Below are positions 16,327-24,531 of a stretch of DNA of 29,145 nt, piece after piece. The stretch is from positions 1 through 29,145 of the forward strand of contig JACWMK010000024.1 of the NCBI GenBank assembly GCA_015661405.1. The letters are read 5' to 3'. Origin of the DNA: Methanobacterium sp. GTDB lineage: Archaea; Methanobacteriota; Methanobacteria; Methanobacteriales; Methanobacteriaceae. Below the pieces are notes generated by a model. That model saw only the letters and a program-made list of their open reading frames with translations. It had not been told where the DNA came from and made no database searches. Each line of letters starts with the position of its first letter. Position 1 is the stretch's first letter. A program made the position numbers and the translations under genes.

Positions 16327-17397
16327 ATGGATGAAAAGTCTGAAATAATCGATGTACATCACCATATTGTTCCTAAAGAGTATGTTAAAAGCTTATCGGA
16401 TGAAGGGGTGAAAAAAGCTATAGGGGTGAATTTTCCTGGTTGGAATGCAAATAAAGCCCTTAAAATTATGAATAAATATGGTATTTCTAAATCAATTCTT
16501 TCTATTTCCGCGCCGGGTGTTTATTTTAAAGATAAAAACTTGGAACTTGCAAAAATGTTATCTAGACAAACGAATGATACATGTATTGGATTAATTAATG
16601 ATCATCCGGATAGATTCGGTGCTTTCGCAACTTTACCTCTTCCAGATATTGATGCTGCTTTAGAAGAACTTGAATACGCATTTGATGAATTGAAACTGGA
16701 TGGTGTAGTGCTTTTAACTAATTATGATGGGTATTATTTGGGAGATTCACGTTTTGATAAGTTATTTATCGAGCTTAACCGTAGAAAAGCGGTTGTGTTT
16801 ATTCATCCTGCTACGCCTCCGGGCTTTGAAGAATCAAATTTAGGATTTCCTGAAGCTATGATGGATGTTTGTTTTGATACTACAAGAACTGTTTTCTCTA
16901 TGATAGTAAATGGTGTGACTAAAAAATATCCTGACATTAGATTTATTCTCTCACATGCTGGTGGTACAGTTCCTTATACAGCTGCGAGATTAAGTGTTTT
17001 ATCTTCTTTATTTGAAGGTTTAGGTGGTGTAGCTCCCTATATTGCAGATGGTGCAAATTTATTCACTCATCTTATTCCTAAGTTAAGAGAAAATTTTCCA
17101 GATCAGCTTAATTTATATTTAAATTTTAAAGAGAATATGCCGGATGGTCCTGAGGTTTATTTAAAAAGATTTTATTATGATACGGCTCTTTCAGCTTCAC
17201 CTCATGCTTTTGCATGCCTTCAAACACTTGTGGATACTTCACAAATCATATTTGGAAGTGATTATGTTTGGGCAACAGAACCTGCAGTGCCAACAACTAT
17301 TAAGGGTATAAGAGAATATAAGGGCTTTAATGCTAATGATATATCCGATATCATGAGTGATAATGCATTGAAGTTATTTCCGAGGTTTAAAAAATAG
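16327..17397 (+). CDS. Metal-dependent amidohydrolase (amidohydrolase_2, ACMSD-like)
   Basis: A TIM-barrel hydrolase or decarboxylase of 356 residues. Metal ligands are visible: DVHHHIVP (His11/His13 region), VFIHPATPPGF with His160, SHAGGTVPY with His210, and FGSDYVWATEP with Asp312. This set matches the ACMSD/2,3-dihydroxybenzoate-decarboxylase-like group, which act on ring carboxylates, often by non-oxidative decarboxylation. The specific substrate is unknown; such enzymes are unusual for a hydrogen-consuming methanogen and may serve detoxification of plant-derived acids (speculation). GGAG lies 12-14 nt before the ATG. The TetR gene upstream is the likely regulator. Confidence 0.88.
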   Translation: MDEKSEIIDVHHHIVPKEYVKSLSDEGVKKAIGVNFPGWNANKALKIMNKYGISKSILSISAPGVYFKDKNLELAKMLSRQTNDTCIGLINDHPDRFGAFATLPLPDIDAALEELEYAFDELKLDGVVLLTNYDGYYLGDSRFDKLFIELNRRKAVVFIHPATPPGFEESNLGFPEAMMDVCFDTTRTVFSMIVNGVTKKYPDIRFILSHAGGTVPYTAARLSVLSSLFEGLGGVAPYIADGANLFTHLIPKLRENFPDQLNLYLNFKENMPDGPEVYLKRFYYDTALSASPHAFACLQTLVDTSQIIFGSDYVWATEPAVPTTIKGIREYKGFNANDISDIMSDNALKLFPRFKK

Positions 17398-17572
17398 TTT
17401 TAATATATAAAAAAATTTTACTTAAAATTTATTTTATTTTATTTATTTTTTTTATAATTTAAAAAAAAATGAGCTAAACTGTCTAATAACCTTAGAAAGG
17501 TAATATTTACCGTTAAAAGTATATCTGTTTTATTGATAATTATTAATTTATTTTCATGATTATAGGGATATT

Positions 17573-17863
17573 TTATCTTGGTTCCCATTTAAGTATCTGT
17601 TTGGGGATGTCACTGTATTTATCTGATGATTCTTTAATAATGTTTTGAAGAGTTGCTGTACAAGTTCGTAGAAGTTCAATTGAATTACTATCGTTTTCCA
17701 TTCTTTTAATGGATTCTATTGCTAAGGAGTTGGCTTGAGTTTTCTCTTCAGGAGTTGATAACTTACCGTTATTAGAATTACTTGTAATTACATCATTAAA
17801 TGTCACACATTCTAGGTGGAGCCCTTCAATACTCATATTTTTAAGTTTTTTTTCATAAGTCAA
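17573..17863 (-). CDS. Small hypothetical protein
   Basis: A 96-residue cytoplasmic protein with no recognised domain. It is mostly helical and rich in Ser, Asn and Glu (LHLECVTFNDVITSNSN, ANSLAIESIKRMEND, LLRTCTATLQNIIKESSDKY). The start is likely TTG 17863, since GGTGTGATGAA directly precedes it; ATG at 17836 is the next choice. It lies about 215 nt downstream of another small acidic protein on the same strand, and the two may belong together. No function can be assigned. Confidence 0.6.
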   Translation of the reverse strand: MTYEKKLKNMSIEGLHLECVTFNDVITSNSNNGKLSTPEEKTQANSLAIESIKRMENDSNSIELLRTCTATLQNIIKESSDKYSDIPKQILKWEPR

Positions 17864-18079
17864 TTCATCACACCCTATGTTTATTGATATTATTTATTAA
17901 TTCAAAAACTATTTACATTTTACGACATTTTGACATGAATTATTAATCATGATTTGTTTTTTTGAGTGATTATAGGAATTTGTAAAAATGATATTTTGTT
18001 TATTTGAAAATAAAAAAAAAATAAATTTATTAATTTTAATAAAATGAAGTTATAATAATTAAATTTGTACTATCATAGT

Positions 18080-18388
18080 TTATCCTGTATTTTCAGGTGT
18101 TTCATTTTGATATAATTGATAAAAATCTGCTTTAGCATTTTCTATATCTTGGGGGATTCCTACATAAAGGAAATTTAAATATTTATGTAACTTAGTCCAT
18201 TCTTGATCATTTGAATATTGTCCAGAGAATCCAATTATTATATTAAGAGCATCTTCAACTTTTTCCATTAGATCTGAATCTAATGCACCGTTACAATCAT
18301 GATGATCAAAGCAATCCTTTAAAAAAACTTTAAGTTCTTTTTTATAATCAATCCAACTTTCATTGTCATATTTTCCATTAAAAACCAT
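18080..18388 (-). CDS. Small acidic hypothetical protein
   Basis: A 102-residue acidic protein without a recognised domain (WIDYKKELKVFLKDCFDHHD, LMEKVEDALNIIIGFSGQ, YLNFLYVGIPQDIENAKADF). AGGGGT lies 7-12 nt before ATG 18388. Its acidity, size and all-helical look resemble immunity or antitoxin proteins, but nothing in the sequence proves that and no toxin gene is beside it. Its neighbour at 17573-17863 is similar in size and on the same strand. Confidence 0.65.
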   Translation of the reverse strand: MVFNGKYDNESWIDYKKELKVFLKDCFDHHDCNGALDSDLMEKVEDALNIIIGFSGQYSNDQEWTKLHKYLNFLYVGIPQDIENAKADFYQLYQNETPENTG

Positions 18389-18809
18389 TATTTATACCCC
18401 TTCTTGTTATTTTATTTATAAATTTTAATCTATTAATTTATACTTGCTCTTTTTTTATTGTTTTTATGAGTAATAATTTTTAATTTAATTTTAGGGATTG
18501 TTGAGATACAAAAAATTAATATTTTTTTCTCATTTATAAAATGTTACTTATCAGTAAATTAACATCTATTCATTTAACATCTATTTAAATATAAATTTTT
18601 AAATAATAATTAATTCTTTTTTTTAAGAAAAATAATGGATTTCAATATATTATAAAAAAAATATTTCATAAATAAAATAATTAGAATTTATTGTTTAAAT
18701 GCTTAATCATAAAATATTTGAGATTGAAATGATGGTATTAGAGAGAAAACTCTTATAAAATTCGTAATATTTAAATAGCATGGAGTATTTAATTATAATA
18801 GTGATTAAT
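18389..18809. other. AT-rich intergenic region with the histone promoter
   Basis: About 420 bases, almost all A and T. TATA-like elements TTATAAAA (about 18753) and AATATTTAAATAG (18766-18778) lie 30-60 bp before the histone start and could drive it. Nothing else is recognised. Confidence 0.45.
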
Positions 18810-19019
18810 ATGGGTGAATTACCAATAGCTCCAATAGGAAGATTAATAAAAAATGCCGGCGGACAAAGAGTCAGTGCTGGTGCAGAAGAAGCTTTAGAAA
18901 AAATTTTAGAACAATGGGGTGAAGATGTCGCTAGACAGGCTGTTAAGCTCGCAAAACACGCAGGTAGAGTAACAGTTAACGCGTCAGACATTGAATTAGC
19001 CCTCAAAGAAATGAAATAA
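18810..19019 (+). CDS. Archaeal histone (HMf family)
   Basis: A 69-residue histone-fold protein that wraps DNA as dimers and stacked polymers. It shows the family pattern: ELPIAPIGRLIKNAGGQRVS at the N-terminus, a central long helix (AEEALEKILEQWGEDVARQAVKLAKHAGR) and VTVNASDIELALKEMK at the end. The start at 18810 is chosen because GTGAT lies 5 nt upstream and the family begins there; an in-frame ATG at 18780 would add an unlikely hydrophobic tail. No basic C-terminal tail is present. It is a strong archaeal marker. A T-rich tract follows at 19023-19041. Confidence 0.97.
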   Translation: MGELPIAPIGRLIKNAGGQRVSAGAEEALEKILEQWGEDVARQAVKLAKHAGRVTVNASDIELALKEMK

Positions 19020-19021
19020 AA

Positions 19022-19070
19022 AATTTTTTTAGAGTTTTTTATATTTTATTCTAAATTTTTTTTTTAAGAT
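19022..19070 (+). terminator. Oligo-T terminator after the histone gene
   Basis: Several T runs (T7 at about 19023-19029, T6 near 19035 and T9 near 19058) follow the stop codon. Archaeal RNA polymerase ends transcription at such tracts without needing a hairpin. Confidence 0.5.
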
Positions 19071-19118
19071 TGATTTAGCTTCTGTCAAATAAATTCCTGA
19101 TTTTTATTATCTAAACGC

Positions 19119-20381
19119 TTATTTTTTACTCCATAATTCTGGATTATACATTTCACCTGAAGTTTTATAACATTCTATTGATTCTAATAAATTACTTTTT
19201 TTATCAAAGAATTGTTCAAAGTAGATCATGCGTTGAATTAATTCTTTTAAAGTGTTTCTGAGCTCATTAATGTCTTCTGGATCAACTTTTGTACTTCTTC
19301 CATGAACAATGTCACTTCTTAAGCCATAAAACTTCTTAATTTTCTTCATGATGGAAACTCTATTTTCCGGTGGTCTGAGAATCATTCCAATTGATTCAGA
19401 TATAAATTTAGTAATGGGGATTTCCAGTGTATGGGGAGTTAAAAATATTTCCATACATATGATTAGGCTAAGGAATTCATTTTTTATATCATTTTGAACT
19501 TGAGAAATCCTAAACCAATGGATGCTCAAGAGAATGGTATGTTCAAATTGAGTTTTTTTGTTTTTAGGTTTTTTTAAAATATCAGCAAGTTTAAAGATGC
19601 CATTATCTTCCATTATTTTCAAATTGTAGTTATTGATTTGGAAATTACTTTGAGTATGTTTTAAATTGTCAGCCCAGTAGCGTACTCCATACTCTGGATT
19701 ATAACATATGATACTTCCCGGACTATTAGTTAAAACTTGTCCTTGAAATCCAACAGAGATTTTATGAACATTGGAGTATATAAATGGTATAGCATAACCT
19801 ATTAAGTCTAGAACTTTTGATGTTTCTTTTTCAGCTTGTTCAATTGCCCATTTTGGTTCGGAAAAAGTTTTAAATTCGGAATAAATTTTACCAATATAAT
19901 CTTTAGTTGAAAAAAGTATTCGCTTTTCATGTTCATCTAAATTTTCAGCAATTTCCTTGGTCATCTTTTTCAAAACAATATTTCCTAATTCTATTGTTGA
20001 ATGTTCAATATCTAACTCTATTCCCTCTAAAAATAGAAATACTATAATTTCTTGGAAAGGTTTTTCCAAAATATCCGCCATAAGGGGATTTAATTCAACT
20101 TCTTTTATTCCTAACTTTAAAATTTCACTGATTAATTGATCAATACTTTCATTCATATATTCATCTGAAAAAGCCTCATTAGGAAATGTGTGATTTTTCT
20201 TTAATCCACGTAAAATTTTTCCCCTTAAAATTCCATATGAACGACGAAAATCTTTTATATAAATAAGAGTCTCATCAGAAATTTTGATAATACGAAAATC
20301 TTCTCCTGGCCATTGTGATGTAACTGACTTTGCAATTTTAATTGCATCACAAATTATCTCAGTTTTTGTATCATTATCCAT
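19119..20381 (-). CDS. HEPN-domain protein (Apea-like)
   Basis: A 420-residue cytoplasmic protein. The first 270 residues are not recognised. Residues 280-395 look like an Apea-type HEPN domain: FLSLIICMEIFLTP, then the R-x4-H motif RSDIVHG (Arg355, His360), then a long helix (INELRNTLKELIQRMIYFEQFF). HEPN domains with this motif are often RNases acting in defence or toxin systems, though some are only binding modules. No nucleotidyltransferase or nuclease gene is adjacent. The ATG at 20381 has no clear ribosome binding site, and a 21-bp TA repeat lies about 35-55 bp upstream as TATA box, so the transcript may be nearly leaderless. It ends a convergent pair with the histone gene. Confidence 0.75.
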   Translation of the reverse strand: MDNDTKTEIICDAIKIAKSVTSQWPGEDFRIIKISDETLIYIKDFRRSYGILRGKILRGLKKNHTFPNEAFSDEYMNESIDQLISEILKLGIKEVELNPLMADILEKPFQEIIVFLFLEGIELDIEHSTIELGNIVLKKMTKEIAENLDEHEKRILFSTKDYIGKIYSEFKTFSEPKWAIEQAEKETSKVLDLIGYAIPFIYSNVHKISVGFQGQVLTNSPGSIICYNPEYGVRYWADNLKHTQSNFQINNYNLKIMEDNGIFKLADILKKPKNKKTQFEHTILLSIHWFRISQVQNDIKNEFLSLIICMEIFLTPHTLEIPITKFISESIGMILRPPENRVSIMKKIKKFYGLRSDIVHGRSTKVDPEDINELRNTLKELIQRMIYFEQFFDKKSNLLESIECYKTSGEMYNPELWSKK

Positions 20382-20413
20382 ATTATTTAACTCATTTTAA
20401 AATCTCTTCAGAG

Positions 20414-20434
20414 TATATATATATATATATATAT
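20414..20434. repeat. Alternating TA repeat in the HEPN gene promoter
   Basis: A 21-base run of alternating T and A lies between the dapL stop and the HEPN gene start, where a TATA box is expected. Dinucleotide runs can change length by slippage, so promoter strength might vary between cells (inference). Confidence 0.7.
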
Positions 20435-20439
20435 TATTT

Positions 20440-21675
20440 TTAAAAAGAAAGGTTTGAAATCCGATTCATGGCTTCTTTGGTATTTCCTAGAGTATTGAAT
20501 GCGGTGAGTCTGAGGTAACCTTCACCACTAGGGCCAAAACCTACCCCAGGGGTACCTACGATATATGCTTGATTAAGAAGTAAATCAAAGAAATCCCAGG
20601 AATTCATGTTTTTAGGAGTTTTAGTCCAGATATATGGGGAATTAACTCCGCCATAAACATTTAATCCTATATTTTTTAAACTTTCACGTATGATGAGTGC
20701 GTTTTTCATGTAATAATTTATTGATTCTTTAATCTCATTTTTTCCTTCCGATGAGTAAACAGCCAATGCTGCTTTTTGCACGGGATAGGATACACCATTA
20801 AACTTGGTTGTTTGACGACGGTTCCATAGGGGATTTAATGGATGAGTGTGACCCTGAGTATCGTATCCTATTAATTCTTCTGGCACTACGGTGTAAGCAC
20901 ATCGTGTTCCTGTAAATCCCGCGTTTTTTGAGAAGCTGCGAAATTCAATAGCTACTTCTTTTGCACCATTTATTTCATAGATACTATGTGGTATATTTTT
21001 TTCTTGTATATATGCTTCATAAGCAGCATCAAATAGTATAATTGATTTATTATCTTTTGCGTAATCGACCCATTCTCTTAATTGTTCTTTATTTAAAGTG
21101 GTGCCTGTGGGATTGTTCGGGTAGCATAAATATATTAAATCTACTTTTGATGATGGTAGTTTGGGTACGAATTCATTTTCTTCAGTGCTGGGTAAATAAA
21201 TTAGATTTTGGTAATGTCCATCATCACTCATGGGTCCTGTTCGTCCCGCCATTACATTACTATCTACATAGACTGGATATACTGGATCAGTAACTGCTAC
21301 TTTGTTATCTAAGCTGAATATTTCCTGTATATTCCCAGTGTCACATTTTGCTCCGTCACTTATGAAAACTTCATTTTCATTTAATTCTATGCCTAGGGGT
21401 TTGTAATCATTTTTAATGATCTCATTTATTAGGAATTCATAACCTTGCTCAGGTCCGTATCCATGGAAGGTTTCAATTTGACTCATTTCTTTTACAGCGT
21501 TTTGGAATTCACGGATAACAGCTTTAGCTAAGGGTTTAGTGACATCCCCTATGCCCATTTTTATTATATTTGCTTGAGGATTTTCTGTTTGATAATTTTC
21601 AATGCGCTTAGTTATTTCTGCGAAAATGTAATTGCTTTTAAGTAATAAATAATTTTCATTGATTTTTACTGTCAT
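20440..21675 (-). CDS. dapL: LL-diaminopimelate aminotransferase
   Basis: This PLP enzyme converts tetrahydrodipicolinate to LL-diaminopimelate in one step, with glutamate as amino donor, in lysine synthesis of methanogens and plants. At 411 residues it has the usual length. Seen: MGIGDVTKPLA, FHGYGPEQGYEFL, ISDGAKCDTGNIQ, DPVYPVYVDSNVMAGRTG, CYPNNPTGTTL, DAAYEAYI, and SFSKNAGFTGTR with Lys250 as PLP lysine. The start at ATG 21675 has GGAGTAAATTATAAA upstream. A single gene with its own AT-rich promoter; other lysine genes are not in the window. Confidence 0.96.
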   Translation of the reverse strand: MTVKINENYLLLKSNYIFAEITKRIENYQTENPQANIIKMGIGDVTKPLAKAVIREFQNAVKEMSQIETFHGYGPEQGYEFLINEIIKNDYKPLGIELNENEVFISDGAKCDTGNIQEIFSLDNKVAVTDPVYPVYVDSNVMAGRTGPMSDDGHYQNLIYLPSTEENEFVPKLPSSKVDLIYLCYPNNPTGTTLNKEQLREWVDYAKDNKSIILFDAAYEAYIQEKNIPHSIYEINGAKEVAIEFRSFSKNAGFTGTRCAYTVVPEELIGYDTQGHTHPLNPLWNRRQTTKFNGVSYPVQKAALAVYSSEGKNEIKESINYYMKNALIIRESLKNIGLNVYGGVNSPYIWTKTPKNMNSWDFFDLLLNQAYIVGTPGVGFGPSGEGYLRLTAFNTLGNTKEAMNRISNLSF

Positions 21676-21958
21676 TTTATAATTTACTCCTGTAATTTTA
21701 AATTTCTATAAATATTAAGTTAAAAAAATCTTAAATTTTGAATCTAAAATATATATTATTAACTTATCCCATATTTTTTGTTATTATTTTATTGTTAAAA
21801 ATAAGCTAAAAATATCTTATTATTAAAATTATTCTGTAAAGAGTTAAATTCAATTTATATATTTAGATAAACAATTTTTTATTAATCATTATAAGTATAT
21901 GATGTACATAGAATAAAATTTATACGTGTAATTTATAATATGAGTGGAGGAATTTTCC

Positions 21959-22972
21959 ATGAATATTCTATTAGTTGAAGATAATCCTGGTGATGTTTTA
22001 ATTATTGATGAAATGCTTAAAGAGGTTGTTGGTACTAAATTTAATTTGGTGCATACTAACCGATTAGATTTAGCTTTAAAAAATCTTTTAAAAGATAATT
22101 TTGATGCCATGCTTCTTGATCTGGGACTTTTAGATAGTCAAGGAATGGATACTTTCTTTACTATTAAAATGCATTCACCTCAATTACCTATCGTAATTCT
22201 TACTGGATTGGCTGATGAGGATTTTGCTGTTAAAGCTATTGGGGAGGGTGCACAGGATTACTTAATTAAAGGTCAGATTGATGGTAGATTACTGATTCGT
22301 AGTATTAAATATGCTATTGAACGTAAAAATTCTGAAGAGTTAATTAAGAAATCTTTAGAGGAAAAAAAATTGCTTATTAAGGAAATTCATCATCGAGTGA
22401 AAAATAATTTAATGGTGATTTCCGGATTGCTTAATCTACAATCCCAATACATTCATGATCAGAATGATTTAGAATTTTTCAAGGAGAGTCAGGCACGAGC
22501 TAAGTCAATGGCCTTGATTCATGAGCGTTTATACCAATCTGATAATTTTAAGAGCATAGATTTTGGTGAATACATTGTGAAACTATCTAATGATCTTTTC
22601 CATACTTATAATTGTAATGCAAGTCACGTTAAATTTGATATAAAAGTTGAAAATATTATGGTTGATGTTGACACTGCCATTCCATTGGGTTTGATTGTAA
22701 ATGAATTATTATCTAATAGTTTGAAACACGGCTTCCCTGATGGTAGATCTGGTGATATTAAAATTAAATTCCATCATTATCATGATAAACTTCAATTAAT
22801 TGTGAAAGATAATGGAATCGGTCTTTCAGGGAAAATGGATTATAAAAATACTGATAGTTTAGGATTACAACTAGTGAATTTATTGACTGGTCAAATTGAT
22901 GGCGAATTAGAAGTTAATATGAATGGTGGAACTGAATTCATTATATCCTTTATTGAATTAAACTTTAATTAA
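21959..22972 (+). CDS. Receiver domain fused to histidine kinase (HisKA_2 type)
   Basis: A 337-residue soluble signalling protein. Residues 1-120 are a receiver domain (NILLVEDNPGDVLI, phosphoacceptor Asp in AMLLDLGLLDSQG, VILTGLADED, DYLIKGQIDG). A short linker leads to a HisKA_2 phosphotransfer domain with the histidine in IKEIHHRVKNNLMVISGLL, then an ATPase domain with NELLSNSLKHGF, KDNGIGL and SLGLQLVN. The receiver comes first and there is no DNA-binding output, so it probably relays phosphate from another kinase. This architecture is common in methanogens. The start at 21959 is set by GGAGG at 21946-21950. No partner kinase or regulator is adjacent. Confidence 0.93.
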   Translation: MNILLVEDNPGDVLIIDEMLKEVVGTKFNLVHTNRLDLALKNLLKDNFDAMLLDLGLLDSQGMDTFFTIKMHSPQLPIVILTGLADEDFAVKAIGEGAQDYLIKGQIDGRLLIRSIKYAIERKNSEELIKKSLEEKKLLIKEIHHRVKNNLMVISGLLNLQSQYIHDQNDLEFFKESQARAKSMALIHERLYQSDNFKSIDFGEYIVKLSNDLFHTYNCNASHVKFDIKVENIMVDVDTAIPLGLIVNELLSNSLKHGFPDGRSGDIKIKFHHYHDKLQLIVKDNGIGLSGKMDYKNTDSLGLQLVNLLTGQIDGELEVNMNGGTEFIISFIELNFN

Positions 22973-22988
22973 AAGAAGATTTTCGAAT

Positions 22989-23444
22989 TCATTTTAAAAC
23001 ATAGTATGCTGCTTTTATAATCTGATTTAATTCAATTAAATATTTTTTTGAATAGTAAATAATTATTGTAGTAATTGATGCTACTATTATTGATCCTATA
23101 ATTTTTTGTTGATCAATATTATTTAAATAAATATTAATAATAATATCGGTTAATCCTAAAATTAGTAATATCATTCCGGATTTCCTAGTTTCTTTGAAAT
23201 ACGTTAACATTAATGCTATGCTTAAAATGAAAGCTACATTAAATAGAATATAGTATCCTAGGAACATATTTATTATAAATCCTATAATGACTGCATATAT
23301 ACTATATAAAACAATATCCATGTATTCATCATCCTTTTTAATCCAAATATAAATTAACCAAATAATAAATATTAATGGTAAATAATTTAGAAAAATTAGA
23401 GTATTATTAATTAAATTTGAATCAATAATATTTAATATAATCAT
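22989..23444 (-). CDS. Small integral membrane protein
   Basis: A 151-residue protein with about five hydrophobic segments (residues 15-35, 45-63, 65-82, 89-107, 116-133), separated by short charged loops such as WIKKDDEYMD and YFKETRKSG. No family is recognised. It is convergent with the kinase gene, whose stop lies 16 nt away. Extreme Ile and Asn content follows the AT bias of the genome. No clear ribosome binding site precedes ATG 23444. Role unknown. Confidence 0.65.
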   Translation of the reverse strand: MIILNIIDSNLINNTLIFLNYLPLIFIIWLIYIWIKKDDEYMDIVLYSIYAVIIGFIINMFLGYYILFNVAFILSIALMLTYFKETRKSGMILLILGLTDIIINIYLNNIDQQKIIGSIIVASITTIIIYYSKKYLIELNQIIKAAYYVLK

Positions 23445-23973
23445 GATAAATACACTTCTTCTAAAAAAATTAAAAATATATATTTTTTTTTATGCATTAA
23501 TGTTTATTTCGTCTTTTGATAATATTTTACAGTGAAATTTTCATTTTATTTCTTTAATAAATAGATTTAGTTAATTCAAGTCTAATACAAGGTGATTTAC
23601 CGGTTATTTGAATTCGATTTTTAACATTAAATTAATATTAAGAATAATCAAATTGCATATAAAATAGTTTTTTTTTATATAATTTCAAGTTTTATATTAT
23701 AATATTTTATTATAAATTTTATTATCATTTATCATTATAAAAAAAAATATTGTAATAATTTTTTGTATAAAAACAAAATGGAATTTATAAAAAAAATTAA
23801 AATCTAAGTTGAACATATAATAATATGTAACTAATTTATTGAGATAATTTAATTTTTTTACATAAAAATGAATATTTTATAAATCAAAATTTTCTTATTA
23901 AGAAGGAATAATTAAGAACTTTATTAAAAATTGTTTATAATTAATTATATAAAATTAATGGATGGTGTTTTTA
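23445..23973. other. AT-rich intergenic region
   Basis: About 530 bases of almost pure A/T with many T runs, lying between divergent genes and holding both promoters. A slightly GC-richer patch at 23590-23620 (GGTGATTTACCGG) does not lead to an open frame. Nothing else is seen. Confidence 0.4.
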
Positions 23974-24372
23974 ATGGGAAGTTTTAAAAAAGAGTATAAA
24001 ATATCTGCTCCTATAAAAAATGTATGGAATGCTTTAGTTGATCCTAAAATCATTGATGAATGGGGTGGTCGACCAATTAAAATGGATTCAAATGTTGGTA
24101 CTGAATTCAAGCTGTGGGATGGAGATATCCATGGAAAAAACATTGAAGTAGTAAAAGAAAAAAAGTTGGTTCAGGAATGGTTTAGTGGAGACTGGCCCAA
24201 ACCATCAATAATCACTTTCACACTCCAAATACAAGATCATGAAACAATTTTAGAACTAGAACATATTGATGTTCCAGATGAAGAAGTAGAAGATATTGAC
24301 CAAGGATGGGATGATTACTATATTGGTCCTATGAAAAAATTTCTCGAAAAAAAAATAATGGATAAAAAATAA
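23974..24372 (+). CDS. AHSA1/SRPBCC-family protein
   Basis: A 132-residue START/Bet v1-like protein of the AHSA1 (activator of Hsp90 ATPase homologue) group. Seen: KKEYKISAPIKNVWNALVDP at the start, IDEWGGRPIKMDSNVGTEFKLWDGDIHG, VQEWFSGDWPKPSIITFTL, LELEHIDVPDEE, and GWDDYYIGPMKKFLEKK at the end. Members bind hydrophobic ligands in a deep pocket; the function of archaeal forms is unknown, and the link to Hsp90 is only by family name. The start at ATG 23974 is chosen because GGTG lies 7 nt upstream; an in-frame ATG at 23962 overlaps that site. It stands alone. Confidence 0.9.
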   Translation: MGSFKKEYKISAPIKNVWNALVDPKIIDEWGGRPIKMDSNVGTEFKLWDGDIHGKNIEVVKEKKLVQEWFSGDWPKPSIITFTLQIQDHETILELEHIDVPDEEVEDIDQGWDDYYIGPMKKFLEKKIMDKK

Positions 24373-24401
24373 TAATATAATTCAAATAATTATATTTTTT
24401 T

Positions 24402-24489
24402 TTATATGGTTACTTTGTGGATAGTTTCTGCGCATTGTGTCATAGTGTTATTTGTTAAGCCGTAGTAGTATTGTATTCCAATATTTTTT
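24402..24489 (-). pseudogene. Orphan 3' coding fragment
   Basis: The minus strand reads about 28 codons, ending IGIQYYYGLTNNTMTQCAET then IHKVTI and TAA at 24402-24404. The stretch is richer in GC than its flanks and protein-like, but has no start and an in-frame stop just upstream. It may be the 3' tail of a lost secreted protein. Family not recognised. Confidence 0.35.
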
Positions 24490-24531
24490 TATAAACTTAT
24501 TAAAATTATTTTAAGTTTTGAAAAAAAATAA

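Noticed and set aside
20414..20434. TA run as part of a CRISPR or other repeat array
   Set aside because: A single simple dinucleotide run; no spaced direct repeats of CRISPR type were seen anywhere in the window.
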